A stretch of 64,000 nucleotides of DNA from Dietzia aurantiaca (GTDB lineage: Bacteria; Actinomycetota; Actinomycetes; Mycobacteriales; Mycobacteriaceae): NCBI RefSeq assembly GCF_021033825.1, contig NZ_JAIFXZ010000007.1, positions 83,756 through 147,755 on the forward strand, read 5' to 3'. The position numbers and the translations under genes are program-made. The notes beneath the pieces are model-generated. The model was not told where the DNA came from and did no database searches. It was given only the letters and a program-made list of their open reading frames with translations. The number at the start of each line of letters is the position of its first letter. The stretch's first letter is position 1. Positions 1-8,702 of the stretch are shown here, in pieces.

Positions 1-50
1 GCACAAACTTAGTGGCCGCGCCTTTCCCAACCGCCGACGCCGCCGAGCCG

Positions 51-272
51 TCAGAAGATCCCGCCGAAGATCCCCACCGCGAGCACCAGCAGCACGATGC
101 CGATGATCGCCAGGACCGCCAGCACGGGCTGCCGGCCGCGGCGCGGGGTCCGTTCGACCTCCGCGTCGGGCCCGAAGCCGGCGTGCTCGTCCTGACGGAA
201 GTTCGGATCCGGTCCGGGGCGGAAGTCCGGTTCGCGGCCGCCGTTTCCACCGGGCGTGTTCGGTGCGCTCAT
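51..272 (-). CDS. small C-terminally anchored membrane protein
   Basis: A 73-residue protein of unknown function. Residues 1-48 are polar and charged, rich in Gly, Pro, Arg and Asp. Residues 49-73 form one strongly hydrophobic segment (VLAVLAIIGIVLLVLAVGIFG) ending in GIF, so it looks tail-anchored with the N-terminus in the cytoplasm. Its ATG overlaps the stop of the upstream TPP-enzyme gene in an ATGA junction, so the two are probably translationally coupled. A membrane tail next to a peripheral-membrane pyruvate oxidase homologue is suggestive, but nothing in the sequence proves a partnership. I do not recognise a named family. Confidence 0.7.
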   Translation of the reverse strand: MSAPNTPGGNGGREPDFRPGPDPNFRQDEHAGFGPDAEVERTPRRGRQPVLAVLAIIGIVLLVLAVGIFGGIF

Positions 273-2092
273 ATGAACCGCTCCTCTTCCATCCGTGCGT
301 AGGTCTCCAGCAGTTCCAGCGCGTGGGACCCCGCCTCACCCTCGGCCCGCAGGCCCGTCCGCATGCTCTCCAGCATCTCGCGTCCGTGCGGGAACGGCGG
401 GAGAAGCGGGATATCCGGATCGGTGACGGCATCGATCACCGTGGGCCGGTCCGCCGAGAACGCCGCCTCCAGCGCCGGCGCCAGGTCCTCGGCCATCTCC
501 ACCCGTACCCCGCGCAGCCCGAGCAGTTCGGCATAACCGGCCATGTCGAAACCGGGCACCTCCTGGGACCGCGCGAACCGGGGCTGGGCCTCGGACTCGC
601 GCTGCTCCCAGCTCACCTCCGCCAGATCGCGGTTACTCAGCACCACCACGACCATCACCGGGTCCTCCCACCCGGGCCAGGACTCGGCCACCGTGATGAG
701 CTCGTTGATCCCCAGCATCTGCATGGCGCCGTCACCTGCCAGCAGCGCCACGGGCCGGCCCGGAGCCCCGGCCTTGGCGGCCAGCGCGTAGGGCACCCCG
801 CAACCCATCGACGCCAGCGTGCTGGACAGGTGCGCGGGCACCGAGGTGGGCAGGTCCATCTGCCGCGCGTAGTGATAGACGGAGCTGCCCACGTCCACCG
901 ACAGGCGGGCATCGTGCGGCAGGCACTCGGCCAGCCGCCGCGCCACCAGTTCGGGGTTCAACCCTCGCGCTGCCACCTCGGCGCGCTGGCGCGAGATCTC
1001 CCGCCACTGCCCCACCCACGTCACGACATCCGAACGCCAGGTGGAGCGATCCCGACTCGCGACCCGTTCGGTCAGCGCCCGCAGCGCATGCGCCGCCTCT
1101 CCGACCATCCCCACCTCGACCGGATAACGGTTGGCCAGATTCGCCGGATCCAGATCGATCTGCACCGCCCGCGCCTGACCCGGGCGCGGATAGAACTCGG
1201 TCCACGGATCGTTCGAACCGACGATCAGCAGGGTGTCGCAGTTCTGGAGGATCCGCGCACTCGCCGTCGTCCCCAGATGCCCCATGGTGCCGCCCACCAG
1301 CGGCGACGATTCGTCGACGTAGGGTTTGCCGAGCAGGCTCATCGTCACGCCCGCGTCCAGGCGCTCGGCCAGCTCCATGAGTTCGTCGCGCGCCCCGGCC
1401 ACCCCGCGCCCGGCCAGGATCGCGATCCGCTCCCCCGCGTCCAGGACTTCTACGGCGCGGGCCACGTCGTCGTCGCGTGGGGTCACCACGCCGTGCGTCC
1501 ACTCGGGCGCGGTCACCACCACGCCGTGCTCCTGGTCGAGCTCGTCGCCGAGCTCCGGCGCCGGCAGGTTCTGCACGTCGTGGGGAAGGACCACCACCAC
1601 GGGCGTGCGGTAGGTCAGCGCGGCGCGGAACGCACGGTCGAGGACCATCGGCACCTGCTCGGCCGACGCCACGGTCTGCATGTACGGCCCGGCGACGTCC
1701 GCGAACACGGCGGCCAGGTCGATCTCCTGCTGGTATCCGGAGCCGAGCACGCTCGTGTGCTGCTGCGCGACCAGCGCTACCACGGGGACGCTGTCGAGTT
1801 TGGCGTCGTAGAGGCCGTTGAGCAGGTGGGCGGCACCCGGCCCCTGGGTGGAGCAGACCACGCCCGCCTGGCCGGAGTACTTGGCGTCGCCCACCGCCAT
1901 GAACGCGGCCGCCTCCTCGTGGCGGGCGCGCATGAAGCGCGGGCCGACGCCGGATCGGCGCAGCGCGCCGAGCAGGGGGTTGTTGCCGTCCCCCGCGTAG
2001 CCGTAGATCCTCTCGACGTCCCAGGCCGTCAGTCGTTCGACGACGACGTCGGCCACCGACTTTCCCTCTGCGGACTGTGTGTCCTCGGACAT
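269..2092 (-). CDS. thiamine pyrophosphate-dependent enzyme, pyruvate dehydrogenase (quinone)/PoxB-like
   Basis: A 607-residue member of the acetolactate synthase/pyruvate oxidase family. It has the usual three parts: an N-terminal PYR domain (residues ~10-185) with the cofactor-activating Glu in RHEEAAAFM; a central FAD/DHAP-type domain (~200-330); and a C-terminal PP domain (~375-540) with the TPP/Mg motif GDGAMQMLGINEL ending in LSNRDLAEVSWEQR. The most likely role is oxidative decarboxylation of pyruvate (PoxB-like) or a related 2-keto acid. Substrate cannot be fixed from sequence, and acetolactate synthase is less likely because no regulatory subunit follows. The start is supported by an AAGGGGA ribosome-binding site just upstream. 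It is coupled to the small membrane protein downstream. Confidence 0.85.
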   Translation of the reverse strand: MSEDTQSAEGKSVADVVVERLTAWDVERIYGYAGDGNNPLLGALRRSGVGPRFMRARHEEAAAFMAVGDAKYSGQAGVVCSTQGPGAAHLLNGLYDAKLDSVPVVALVAQQHTSVLGSGYQQEIDLAAVFADVAGPYMQTVASAEQVPMVLDRAFRAALTYRTPVVVVLPHDVQNLPAPELGDELDQEHGVVVTAPEWTHGVVTPRDDDVARAVEVLDAGERIAILAGRGVAGARDELMELAERLDAGVTMSLLGKPYVDESSPLVGGTMGHLGTTASARILQNCDTLLIVGSNDPWTEFYPRPGQARAVQIDLDPANLANRYPVEVGMVGEAAHALRALTERVASRDRSTWRSDVVTWVGQWREISRQRAEVAARGLNPELVARRLAECLPHDARLSVDVGSSVYHYARQMDLPTSVPAHLSSTLASMGCGVPYALAAKAGAPGRPVALLAGDGAMQMLGINELITVAESWPGWEDPVMVVVVLSNRDLAEVSWEQRESEAQPRFARSQEVPGFDMAGYAELLGLRGVRVEMAEDLAPALEAAFSADRPTVIDAVTDPDIPLLPPFPHGREMLESMRTGLRAEGEAGSHALELLETYARMEEERFI

Positions 2093-2240
2093 GGTGATCC
2101 CCTTTCCACCGGCGCACCTGAGGACGCCGCTGCCGGTTCAGGTCGGACGTGGCCCGAGGTTAGGGAACCTTCGATCATGTCTCCACCGCTCCGGGCGCGC
2201 TCGCGGGATGATCGGGTGGACATGCGATAAGGAGTGGCCC

Positions 2241-3818
2241 ATGAATCCAGCCCCGGGAACCACGCCGGTGATCGTCGGGGTCGGGCAGGCGTCGGACCCG
2301 CTCGACTCCGCCGGTTATCGGTGTTGGTCGTCCGTCGACCTGGCGGCCGCGGCCGGGCGGGCGGCGATCGAGGATGCGGCGGGGTCACCGGGCAGGGTCT
2401 CGGCCGCCATCGATGTGCTCGCTGGTGTCCGCCCGTTCGAGCTGTCCGGGCCGGTGGAGCCACCTCTCGGCGGGGCGTCGAACTACCCGCGCGCCGTCGG
2501 TCGGCGCATCGGGATCGACCCGCCCCGCGCCGTGCTGGAGATGGTGGGTGGGCAGAGCCCGCAGCATCTGGTCACCGAGTTCAGCGGCCGGATCGCGCGC
2601 GGCGACTGCGACGCGGTACTGATCACCGGCGGCGAGGCCCTGTCGACGGAGGCGCATTTCGCCACCAGGGACGGCCGGCCGGACTTCTTCGATCACACCG
2701 GCGGCCCGCTCGAGGACCGCGGCACCGGGTGGGACTACTACCTCGACGACAACCTGCTCACCCACGAACTGTTCAGCGCCCCGGCCGCCTATGCGCTGGT
2801 CGATACCGCCCGTCGGGCCGCGCTCGGCATGGATCCGGCTGCCTACCGCCGCGCGATCGGCGAGCTGTTCGCGCCGTTCACCGAGGTCGCCGCCGGAAAT
2901 CCGCTCGCGGCCGTGCGGCGGGCGTTCACCGCCGAGGATCTCGCCACCGTCACCGCTGACAACCGCATGGTGTGGTCTCCCTACCCACGTCGGACGATCG
3001 CGCGGGAGAAGGTGAACCTCGGAGCGGCGGTCCTGCTCATGTCCCAGGACGCGGCGCGGGCGGCGGGTGTGCCGCGGGAGCGGTGGGTGTACCTGTACGG
3101 ACACGCCGACGTCACGGACCTCCCGCTGCTCGAGCGGCCAAGGCTGGACCGCGGGACCGCCGCGGTGGACGCCGTGTCGACGGCGCTCGACATGGCGGGG
3201 ATCGGCGTCGACGACGTGACGACCTTCGACCTCTACAGCTGCTTTGCCGCGCCGGTGTTCGCGGTTCTCGACGGGCTCGGGCTCCGGGTCGACGATCCAC
3301 GCCGCTTCACCGTGACCGGCGGTCTGCCCTTCTTCGGCGGGCCGGGCAACGGCTACAGCACACACGCGATCGCCGAGACCGTCTCAGCACTGCGTGCGGC
3401 AGGTGGCGGATACGGGCTGGTCGGCGCCAACGGCGGGATCCTCGACAAGTACTCGGTCGGGGTCTACTCCCCCGACCCGCGCCCGTGGTGCGGCGGCGAT
3501 CCCGCGCGCGCCCGGGCTCTGACCGGGTCCGCCGCGCGGGTATCGGGTCCCGCCGCCCGGGTGCCGGACCCCGCGTCCCGGCGGTCGGTCGCCCGGCATG
3601 CCGAGGGGCCCGCGCGTATCGAGTCGTACACGGTGCACCACGGATCGGGCGGGCCGGATCGCGGGATCATGATCGGCTCCCTGCACGCGGACGGGTCGCG
3701 TTTCCTGGCGTTCCTGTCCGAGGATCTGACCGAACTCTCCGTTCGCGAGGAGTTGATCGGCATGGACGTCGTCGTGCGGGCCGACGGCCCACGGAACGTG
3801 GCGCGACCGGTTGTGTGA
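2241..3818 (+). CDS. thiolase-like acetyl-CoA acetyltransferase family protein (TLP1 type)
   Basis: A 525-residue thiolase-fold protein starting MNPAPGTTPVIVG. The start follows the ribosome-binding site AAGGAG at 2229-2234. The N-terminal thiolase domain holds the GGQSPQHL stretch where conventional thiolases carry the acyl-accepting Cys. The C-terminal half has DLYSCFAAPVF, GGPGNGYSTHA and GANGG, the usual second-domain landmarks. Residues ~455-525 (IESYTVHH...GIMIG, FLAFL) resemble the additional C-terminal domain of type-1 thiolase-like proteins. These proteins are common in lipid- and sterol-degrading actinobacteria, but their reaction is poorly defined. Because the nucleophile Cys is not where expected, classical acetoacetyl-CoA thiolase activity should not be assumed. 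Confidence 0.8.
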   Translation: MNPAPGTTPVIVGVGQASDPLDSAGYRCWSSVDLAAAAGRAAIEDAAGSPGRVSAAIDVLAGVRPFELSGPVEPPLGGASNYPRAVGRRIGIDPPRAVLEMVGGQSPQHLVTEFSGRIARGDCDAVLITGGEALSTEAHFATRDGRPDFFDHTGGPLEDRGTGWDYYLDDNLLTHELFSAPAAYALVDTARRAALGMDPAAYRRAIGELFAPFTEVAAGNPLAAVRRAFTAEDLATVTADNRMVWSPYPRRTIAREKVNLGAAVLLMSQDAARAAGVPRERWVYLYGHADVTDLPLLERPRLDRGTAAVDAVSTALDMAGIGVDDVTTFDLYSCFAAPVFAVLDGLGLRVDDPRRFTVTGGLPFFGGPGNGYSTHAIAETVSALRAAGGGYGLVGANGGILDKYSVGVYSPDPRPWCGGDPARARALTGSAARVSGPAARVPDPASRRSVARHAEGPARIESYTVHHGSGGPDRGIMIGSLHADGSRFLAFLSEDLTELSVREELIGMDVVVRADGPRNVARPVV

Positions 3819-3833
3819 GGACGGCCACGGTCC

Positions 3834-3839
3834 TAGCGT
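3834..3839 (+). promoter_or_regulatory. leaderless -10 element (TAGCGT) for the flavin reductase gene
   Basis: TAGCGT followed by 7 nt and then ATG at 3847. This spacing places the transcription start at or next to the A of the start codon. Confidence 0.5.
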
Positions 3840-3846
3840 GCGGCAC

Positions 3847-4458
3847 ATGGATACGGATCTGAAGGCATTGGCACTGGTCTGCTCGCTCAAGGCCTCGCCC
3901 GCGGAGTCCAGTAGCGAACTGATCGCGCGGCAGGTGCTCGACGAACTCGCCGGCCACGGAGTGACCGGCGAGAGCGTGCGGGTCGTCGACCACGACGTAC
4001 GGCCGGGCGTCGAGGACGACATGGGCGGCGGCGACGAGTGGCCCGCCATCCTCGAGAAGGTCAGAGCCGCCGACGTACTGGTGCTGGCCACGCCGACCTG
4101 GTTGGGTAACCCCTCGAGCATCGCGCAGCGCGTTCTCGAGAGGCTGGACGCGCAGCTGTCCGCGACCGACGACGAGGACCGGCCAGCCATGTTCGGCAAG
4201 GTGGCCGTGGTGGCGGTGGTCGGGAACGAGGACGGCGCGCACAAGATCGTCGCCGACCTGTTCCAGGGCCTCAACGACATCGGGTTCACCATCCCGGCGC
4301 AGGGCTGCACCTACTGGAACGGCGAGGCCATGAACCCGGTGGACTACCTGGATCTCGACGAGACGCCGTCGGCAGTGGCCTCGACCAACTCGACGGCGGC
4401 GGCCAACGCGGCGCACCTGGCGCGGCTGCTGCGGGGCGCGCAGTACCCGGCGGGCTGA
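3847..4458 (+). CDS. NADPH-dependent FMN reductase / flavodoxin-fold protein
   Basis: A 203-residue flavodoxin-like protein. After the first strand (ALALVCSLKASPAESSSE) comes the phosphate-binding loop; the mid-region LVLATPTWLGNPSSIAQRVLERLD is typical of NAD(P)H:FMN reductases. A later segment, GCTYWNGEAMNP, probably lines the flavin site. The predicted role is reducing FMN or small electron acceptors in the cytosol. The start was placed at 3847 rather than at an upstream in-frame ATG because a TAGCGT -10 box sits 7 nt before it. The upstream ATG would also overlap the thiolase-like gene's end. Confidence 0.8.
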   Translation: MDTDLKALALVCSLKASPAESSSELIARQVLDELAGHGVTGESVRVVDHDVRPGVEDDMGGGDEWPAILEKVRAADVLVLATPTWLGNPSSIAQRVLERLDAQLSATDDEDRPAMFGKVAVVAVVGNEDGAHKIVADLFQGLNDIGFTIPAQGCTYWNGEAMNPVDYLDLDETPSAVASTNSTAAANAAHLARLLRGAQYPAG

Positions 4459-4470
4459 GGTCGGGACTGG

Positions 4471-5763
4471 TCAGCCCCTGCTTCCCCGCTCCACCGCAGT
4501 GCGGACGGTGTAGCGCAGGAACGCCGGGAACGCGACAGCACAGATCACCACACCGATCACCACCAGCACGCCACCTCCCGAGGCGGCGACCGCGGTGCCC
4601 ACCGACGCGGCGGCCACGCCGTGGGTCACGTCGCCGATGCGGGGCCCGCCGGCCACCACCACGATGAACACGCCCTGCAGGCGGCCGCGCATCTCGTCGG
4701 TGGCCGAGTCCAGCAGGATCGCCTGGCGGAAGGCGGCCGAGATCATGTCGACGGCGCCGCCGAACGCCAGCGCGATGAGCGCCAGCCACAGCCACCACGC
4801 CGACCCGCCCGGCGAGGCCGCCGCCACGAACAGGCCGAACGCGACCATCGCCAGTCCCCACAGCGCCACGCACACCAGCACCGCCAGGCCCTGGCGCCGC
4901 ACGCGCGGGATCCAGCCGGAGAACACGCCACCCAGCACGGCGCCCACACTCATCGCCGCAAAGAGCATGCCCAGCGCGGTGCCGCCGCTGACCGGGTCGC
5001 CGAACGACTCGGTGGCGATCTGCGGGAACAGCGCACGCGGCATGCCGAAGACCATCGCGATGATGTCGACCAGGAAAGAGGCGAGCAGGATGCGGCGGGT
5101 GGCCAGGTAGACGAACCCGTCGAACACCGACCGCAACCCGACCGACCGGCGCTCGCCCTCGACGGGCTGGGGCGGCAACCGGAACACCGCCCACAGCGTG
5201 GCCAGCAGGGCGATCGAGTCGAGCAGATACAGGGTGTCCAGCCCCACCACAGGGATGAGGATGCCCGCCGAGACGGGGCCGACGATCGCCCCGAACTGCA
5301 TGACCGTCATGTTGAGCGCGGAGGCGGACGCGAGCTGGTCCGACGGGATGAGCCGCGGGATGATCGCCGCACGGGTGGGCTGGTTGACGGCGAAGAACGC
5401 CTGCTGGACCGCCAGCAGCACCATGACCAGCCACACGTTCTGGTTGCCCGCCGCGGCCTGGAGCCAGAACAGCACCGCGGTCACGATCAGCCCGAGCGTG
5501 GTGATCATGAGTAGTCTGCGCCGGTCGAACGCGTCGGCCAGGGCTCCACCCCACAGGCCGAACACGATGAGCGGCACCAACGCGAACACGCCCGTCAATC
5601 CGACGTAGGCGGAGCTGCCGGTGATCTGGAAGACCTGTTGCGGCACCGCGACGATCGACAGCTGCGCGCCGATCACCGTCACGATGTTGGCGAGCCACAA
5701 CCTGCGGAAGGCCGGCTCGCTCAGCGGCCGGGTGTCCGCGAGCTGCCGTCTGAACACTGACAC
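4471..5763 (-). CDS. MFS transporter, EntS/enterobactin-exporter-like
   Basis: A 430-residue, roughly 12-TM major facilitator. The first loop signature is GGALADAFDRRRLL after TM2. The general fold and the NQPTRAAIIPRLIP segment resemble the EntS/MFS_3 family, which includes siderophore and drug exporters. No biosynthetic gene lies next to it, so the cargo is unknown. The start is taken as GTG (VSVFRRQL) because a TAGCGT -10 hexamer lies 7 nt before it; the longer frame from 5808 would put that promoter inside the gene. It diverges from glmU. Confidence 0.8.
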   Translation of the reverse strand: MSVFRRQLADTRPLSEPAFRRLWLANIVTVIGAQLSIVAVPQQVFQITGSSAYVGLTGVFALVPLIVFGLWGGALADAFDRRRLLMITTLGLIVTAVLFWLQAAAGNQNVWLVMVLLAVQQAFFAVNQPTRAAIIPRLIPSDQLASASALNMTVMQFGAIVGPVSAGILIPVVGLDTLYLLDSIALLATLWAVFRLPPQPVEGERRSVGLRSVFDGFVYLATRRILLASFLVDIIAMVFGMPRALFPQIATESFGDPVSGGTALGMLFAAMSVGAVLGGVFSGWIPRVRRQGLAVLVCVALWGLAMVAFGLFVAAASPGGSAWWLWLALIALAFGGAVDMISAAFRQAILLDSATDEMRGRLQGVFIVVVAGGPRIGDVTHGVAAASVGTAVAASGGGVLVVIGVVICAVAFPAFLRYTVRTAVERGSRG

Positions 5764-5770
5764 TCCGGGC

Positions 5771-5776
5771 ACGCTA
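5771..5776 (-). promoter_or_regulatory. leaderless -10 element (TAGCGT) for the MFS exporter
   Basis: On the minus strand TAGCGT is followed by 7 nt and the GTG at 5763, the same layout as at many other genes in the window. Confidence 0.5.
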
Positions 5777-5812
5777 CCCCGCGGGATCAGCCGGAGTACC
5801 GCGACCACCCTC

Positions 5813-5818
5813 TATCCT
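5813..5818 (+). promoter_or_regulatory. probable -10 element (TATCCT) of the glmU-prs operon
   Basis: TATCCT lies about 70 nt before the glmU ATG and would give a leader of roughly 65 nt carrying the GAGGAGA ribosome-binding site. No start codon follows at the leaderless distance except a TTG inside the hexamer edge, so I treat this as a leadered promoter. Confidence 0.35.
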
Positions 5819-5889
5819 TGACCGCGGTCCGTACCCTGGGCCGAACCGTCGACCGCACCACTGGGCACCGCCATGCCCGAGGAGACTTG

Positions 5890-7371
5890 ATGACGACACC
5901 CCAGACCGATCGCGGGAAGACCGCGGTCATCATCCTGGCCGCAGGGTCGGGCACCCGGATGAAGAGCGACACCCCCAAGATGCTGCACCGCGTGTGTGGT
6001 CGGACGATGCTCGGCCACGCCATGCACGCGGCGGCCGGGATCTCGCCGGACGCGATCGTCGTGGTGGTGGGCCACCAGCGCGAGACGGTGTCCGCCGCGG
6101 TGCACGAGATCGCCGCCGACCTGGGGGCCCCGGTGTCGACGGCGGTGCAGGTGGAGCAGAACGGCACGGGTGACGCGGTGGCCGCGGGCATGTCGGGCCT
6201 GCCGGAGGGGTTCGAGGGAACGGTGCTGGTCACCACGTCCGACATCCCGCTCCTGGACGCGGACACGCTGCGCGAGGTGGTCACGCGCCACGACATGCGC
6301 CCGCGGGCGGCGGTCACCGTCCTCACGTCGACGGCGCCCGACCCCACGGGGTACGGGCGCATCGTGAGGAACGACGACGGCGAGGTGCTGCGCATCGTCG
6401 AGCACAAGGACGCCACGGAGGACGAAAAGGCGATCACCGAGGTCAACTCGGGCATCTACGCGTTCGACGGGCAGGTCCTGCGGGACAAGCTCGGACAGTT
6501 GAGCACTGACAACTCCCAGGGCGAGCTGTACCTCACGGATGTCATCCAGCTGGCCCGGCGCGCCAACGGCCTCATCCGCGGCCACCGCCTCGAGGACGCC
6601 GACCAGGTGGCCGGCGTCAACGACCGGGTGCAGTTGGCCGCGCTGTCGGCAGAGATGAACCGTCGGCTGTGCGAGGACGCGATGCGGTCCGGTGCGACGA
6701 TCGTGGATCCGGCGAGCACGTGGGTCGATGTGGACGTCACGATCGGTCGAGACGTGACGATCCTGCCGGGCACCCATCTGACGGGGGTGACCGAGATCGG
6801 TGACGGCGCGACCGTCGGCCCCGACACCACGCTGCAGGACACCACCGTCGGAGCGGGCGCGACCGTCATCCGCACCCATGCGATCGGCGCCACGATCGGG
6901 GCTGACGCCGAGGTCGGGCCGTTCGCCTATCTGCGCCCCGAGGCCGACCTCGGCGAGTCCAGCAAGATCGGCACCTTCGTCGAGGTCAAGAAGTCGCGGG
7001 TCGGCGCCCACACCAAGGTGCCGCACCTGACGTACGTCGGGGACGCCACGATCGGGCAGCACACCAACATCGGGGCCTCGAGCGTCTTCGTCAATTACGA
7101 CGGAGTGAACAAGAGCCGTACAGTGATCGGCGATCATTGCCGCACAGGATCGGACACCATGTTCGTGGCACCGGTTACCGTCGGCGACGGCGCCTACTCG
7201 GGCGCCGGTACCGTGATCAAGGACGACGTCCCGCCGGGAGCTCTCGCGGTGTCCGGTGGACGGCAGAGGAACATCGACGACTGGGTGATCGAGAACCGGC
7301 CGGATTCCGGCTCGGCGGCGGCCGCCCTTCGAACCCGGAACGACTCTCATAAGGACGGGCGCACGCAGTGA
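5890..7371 (+). CDS. glmU: bifunctional GlcN-1-P acetyltransferase / GlcNAc-1-P uridylyltransferase
   Basis: A 493-residue GlmU that makes UDP-GlcNAc for peptidoglycan. The N-terminal pyrophosphorylase domain (~1-235) opens with the nucleotide-binding signature LAAGSGTRMKSDTPKMLH and includes the UTP/GlcNAc-contacting segments QNGTGDAV and VNSGIYAFDG. The C-terminal half is a left-handed beta-helix of hexapeptide repeats (from ~260), with the acetyltransferase catalytic region KIGTFVEVKKS and NYDGVNKSRTVIGDH. The ATG at 5890 has GAGGAGA directly upstream. Its stop overlaps the prs GTG (GTGA), giving the glmU-prs pair known in mycobacteria. Confidence 0.96.
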   Translation: MTTPQTDRGKTAVIILAAGSGTRMKSDTPKMLHRVCGRTMLGHAMHAAAGISPDAIVVVVGHQRETVSAAVHEIAADLGAPVSTAVQVEQNGTGDAVAAGMSGLPEGFEGTVLVTTSDIPLLDADTLREVVTRHDMRPRAAVTVLTSTAPDPTGYGRIVRNDDGEVLRIVEHKDATEDEKAITEVNSGIYAFDGQVLRDKLGQLSTDNSQGELYLTDVIQLARRANGLIRGHRLEDADQVAGVNDRVQLAALSAEMNRRLCEDAMRSGATIVDPASTWVDVDVTIGRDVTILPGTHLTGVTEIGDGATVGPDTTLQDTTVGAGATVIRTHAIGATIGADAEVGPFAYLRPEADLGESSKIGTFVEVKKSRVGAHTKVPHLTYVGDATIGQHTNIGASSVFVNYDGVNKSRTVIGDHCRTGSDTMFVAPVTVGDGAYSGAGTVIKDDVPPGALAVSGGRQRNIDDWVIENRPDSGSAAAALRTRNDSHKDGRTQ

Positions 7372-8345
7372 GCGAGTGGATCGACAACCAGAAGAACCTG
7401 ATGTTTTTCGCGGGGCGCGCACACCCCGAACTCTCCGATCAGGTGGCCGCGGAACTGGGTGTCGAGGTCACCCCCCAGACCGCCCGTGACTTCGCGAACG
7501 GCGAGATCTTCGTCCGTTTCGAGGAGTCCGTCCGAGGCTGCGACGCCTTCGTGATGCAGAGCGCCCCGGCTCCGCTGAACAAGTGGATCATGGAGCAGCT
7601 CATCATGATCGACGCGCTCAAGCGCGGCAGCGCCAAGCGCATCACGGCGGTTCTGCCGTTCTACCCGTACGCCCGCCAGGACAAGAAGCACCGCGGCCGC
7701 GAGCCCATCTCGGCCCGGCTCATCGCCGACCTGCTCAAGACCGCGGGTGCCGACCGGATCATCACGGTCGACCTGCACACCGACCAGATCCAGGGCTTCT
7801 TCGACGGCCCGGTCGACCACATGCACGCCCAGGGCCAGCTGTCCGACTACGTGCGCCAGCACTACGGCACGGACAACATCGTGGTGGTCTCCCCCGACGC
7901 CGGTCGCGTCAAGGTGGGCGAGAAGTGGGCCGACGCCCTCGACGGCGCCCCGCTGGCCTTCGTCCACAAGACCCGCGATCCCAACGTGCCCAACCAGGTC
8001 AAGTCCAACCGCGTCGTCGGTGACGTCGAGGGCCGCACCTGCGTCCTCATGGACGACATGATCGATACCGGTGGCACCATCGCCGGCGCCGTCAAGGTGC
8101 TCAAAGACGCCGGCGCGGGGGACGTCATCATCGCCACCACCCACGGCATCTTCTCCGACCCGGCCGCCGAGCGACTCGCGTCGTGCGGCGCCAAGGAGGT
8201 CATCACCACGGACACGCTGCCGATCCCGCCGGAGAAGCGCTTCGAGAACCTCACCGTGCTGTCCATCGCGCCGCTGCTGGCCCGGACCATCCACGAGGTC
8301 TTCGAGAACGGCTCCGTGACCAGCCTGTTCAACGGTTCCGCGTAG
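7368..8345 (+). CDS. prs: ribose-phosphate pyrophosphokinase (PRPP synthetase)
   Basis: A 325-residue class I PRPP synthetase that transfers pyrophosphate from ATP to ribose-5-phosphate, feeding nucleotide, His and Trp synthesis and, in these bacteria, decaprenyl-phosphoryl arabinose. Visible landmarks are the flexible-loop region YPYARQDKKHRGREPISA, the metal/ATP-binding segment ITVDLHTDQIQGFF, and the PRPP-binding loop DDMIDTGGTIAGA. The start is a GTG overlapping the glmU stop. The arsC-like and trpF-like genes follow on the same strand with very short gaps. Confidence 0.96.
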   Translation: MSEWIDNQKNLMFFAGRAHPELSDQVAAELGVEVTPQTARDFANGEIFVRFEESVRGCDAFVMQSAPAPLNKWIMEQLIMIDALKRGSAKRITAVLPFYPYARQDKKHRGREPISARLIADLLKTAGADRIITVDLHTDQIQGFFDGPVDHMHAQGQLSDYVRQHYGTDNIVVVSPDAGRVKVGEKWADALDGAPLAFVHKTRDPNVPNQVKSNRVVGDVEGRTCVLMDDMIDTGGTIAGAVKVLKDAGAGDVIIATTHGIFSDPAAERLASCGAKEVITTDTLPIPPEKRFENLTVLSIAPLLARTIHEVFENGSVTSLFNGSA

Positions 8346-8356
8346 GTAGGCCCGCG

Positions 8357-8698
8357 ATGGACGCCACGATCTACCACAACCCCCGCTGCTCGAAGTCCCG
8401 GCAGGCGCTGGAGCTGCTCCGGGAGCGGGGCGTGGAGCCGACGATCATCAAGTACCTCGACACGCCGCCCACCGTCGAGGAACTGCGCACCCTCATCGCC
8501 GATGCCGGGCTGACGGTCCGGCAGGCGGTGCGCGTCAAGGAGGCCGAGTTCACCGAGCTCGGCCTCCTCGAGGCGTCCGACGACGAGCTGCTCGCCGCGA
8601 TGGTCGCCCACCCGCGGCTGATCGAGCGGCCGTTCGTGGTGACGCCCAAGGGCACCCGCATGGCTCGTCCCACCGCTGCAGTGGAAGAGATCCTCTGA
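8357..8698 (+). CDS. ArsC/Spx-family arsenate reductase-like protein
   Basis: A 113-residue thioredoxin-fold protein of the glutaredoxin-type ArsC family. The N-terminal motif YHNPRCSKSRQALELL carries the nucleophilic Cys, and the family arginines are present in RVKEAEF, IERPFVV and GTRMARP. This is consistent with arsenate reduction coupled to glutathione/mycothiol and glutaredoxin, but many such proteins (YfgD-like) have no proven arsenic role. No arsenic pump or ArsR regulator is nearby. It sits 11 bp after prs and 4 bp before a trpF-like gene, so it is probably co-transcribed with housekeeping genes. Confidence 0.8.
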   Translation: MDATIYHNPRCSKSRQALELLRERGVEPTIIKYLDTPPTVEELRTLIADAGLTVRQAVRVKEAEFTELGLLEASDDELLAAMVAHPRLIERPFVVTPKGTRMARPTAAVEEIL

Positions 8699-8702
8699 CC
8701 CC

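Noticed and set aside
263-2230. A 655-codon open frame antisense to the TPP enzyme gene
   Set aside because: It runs opposite a well-conserved enzyme, is rich in His/Arg/Gly/Pro, and is explained by high GC suppressing stops.
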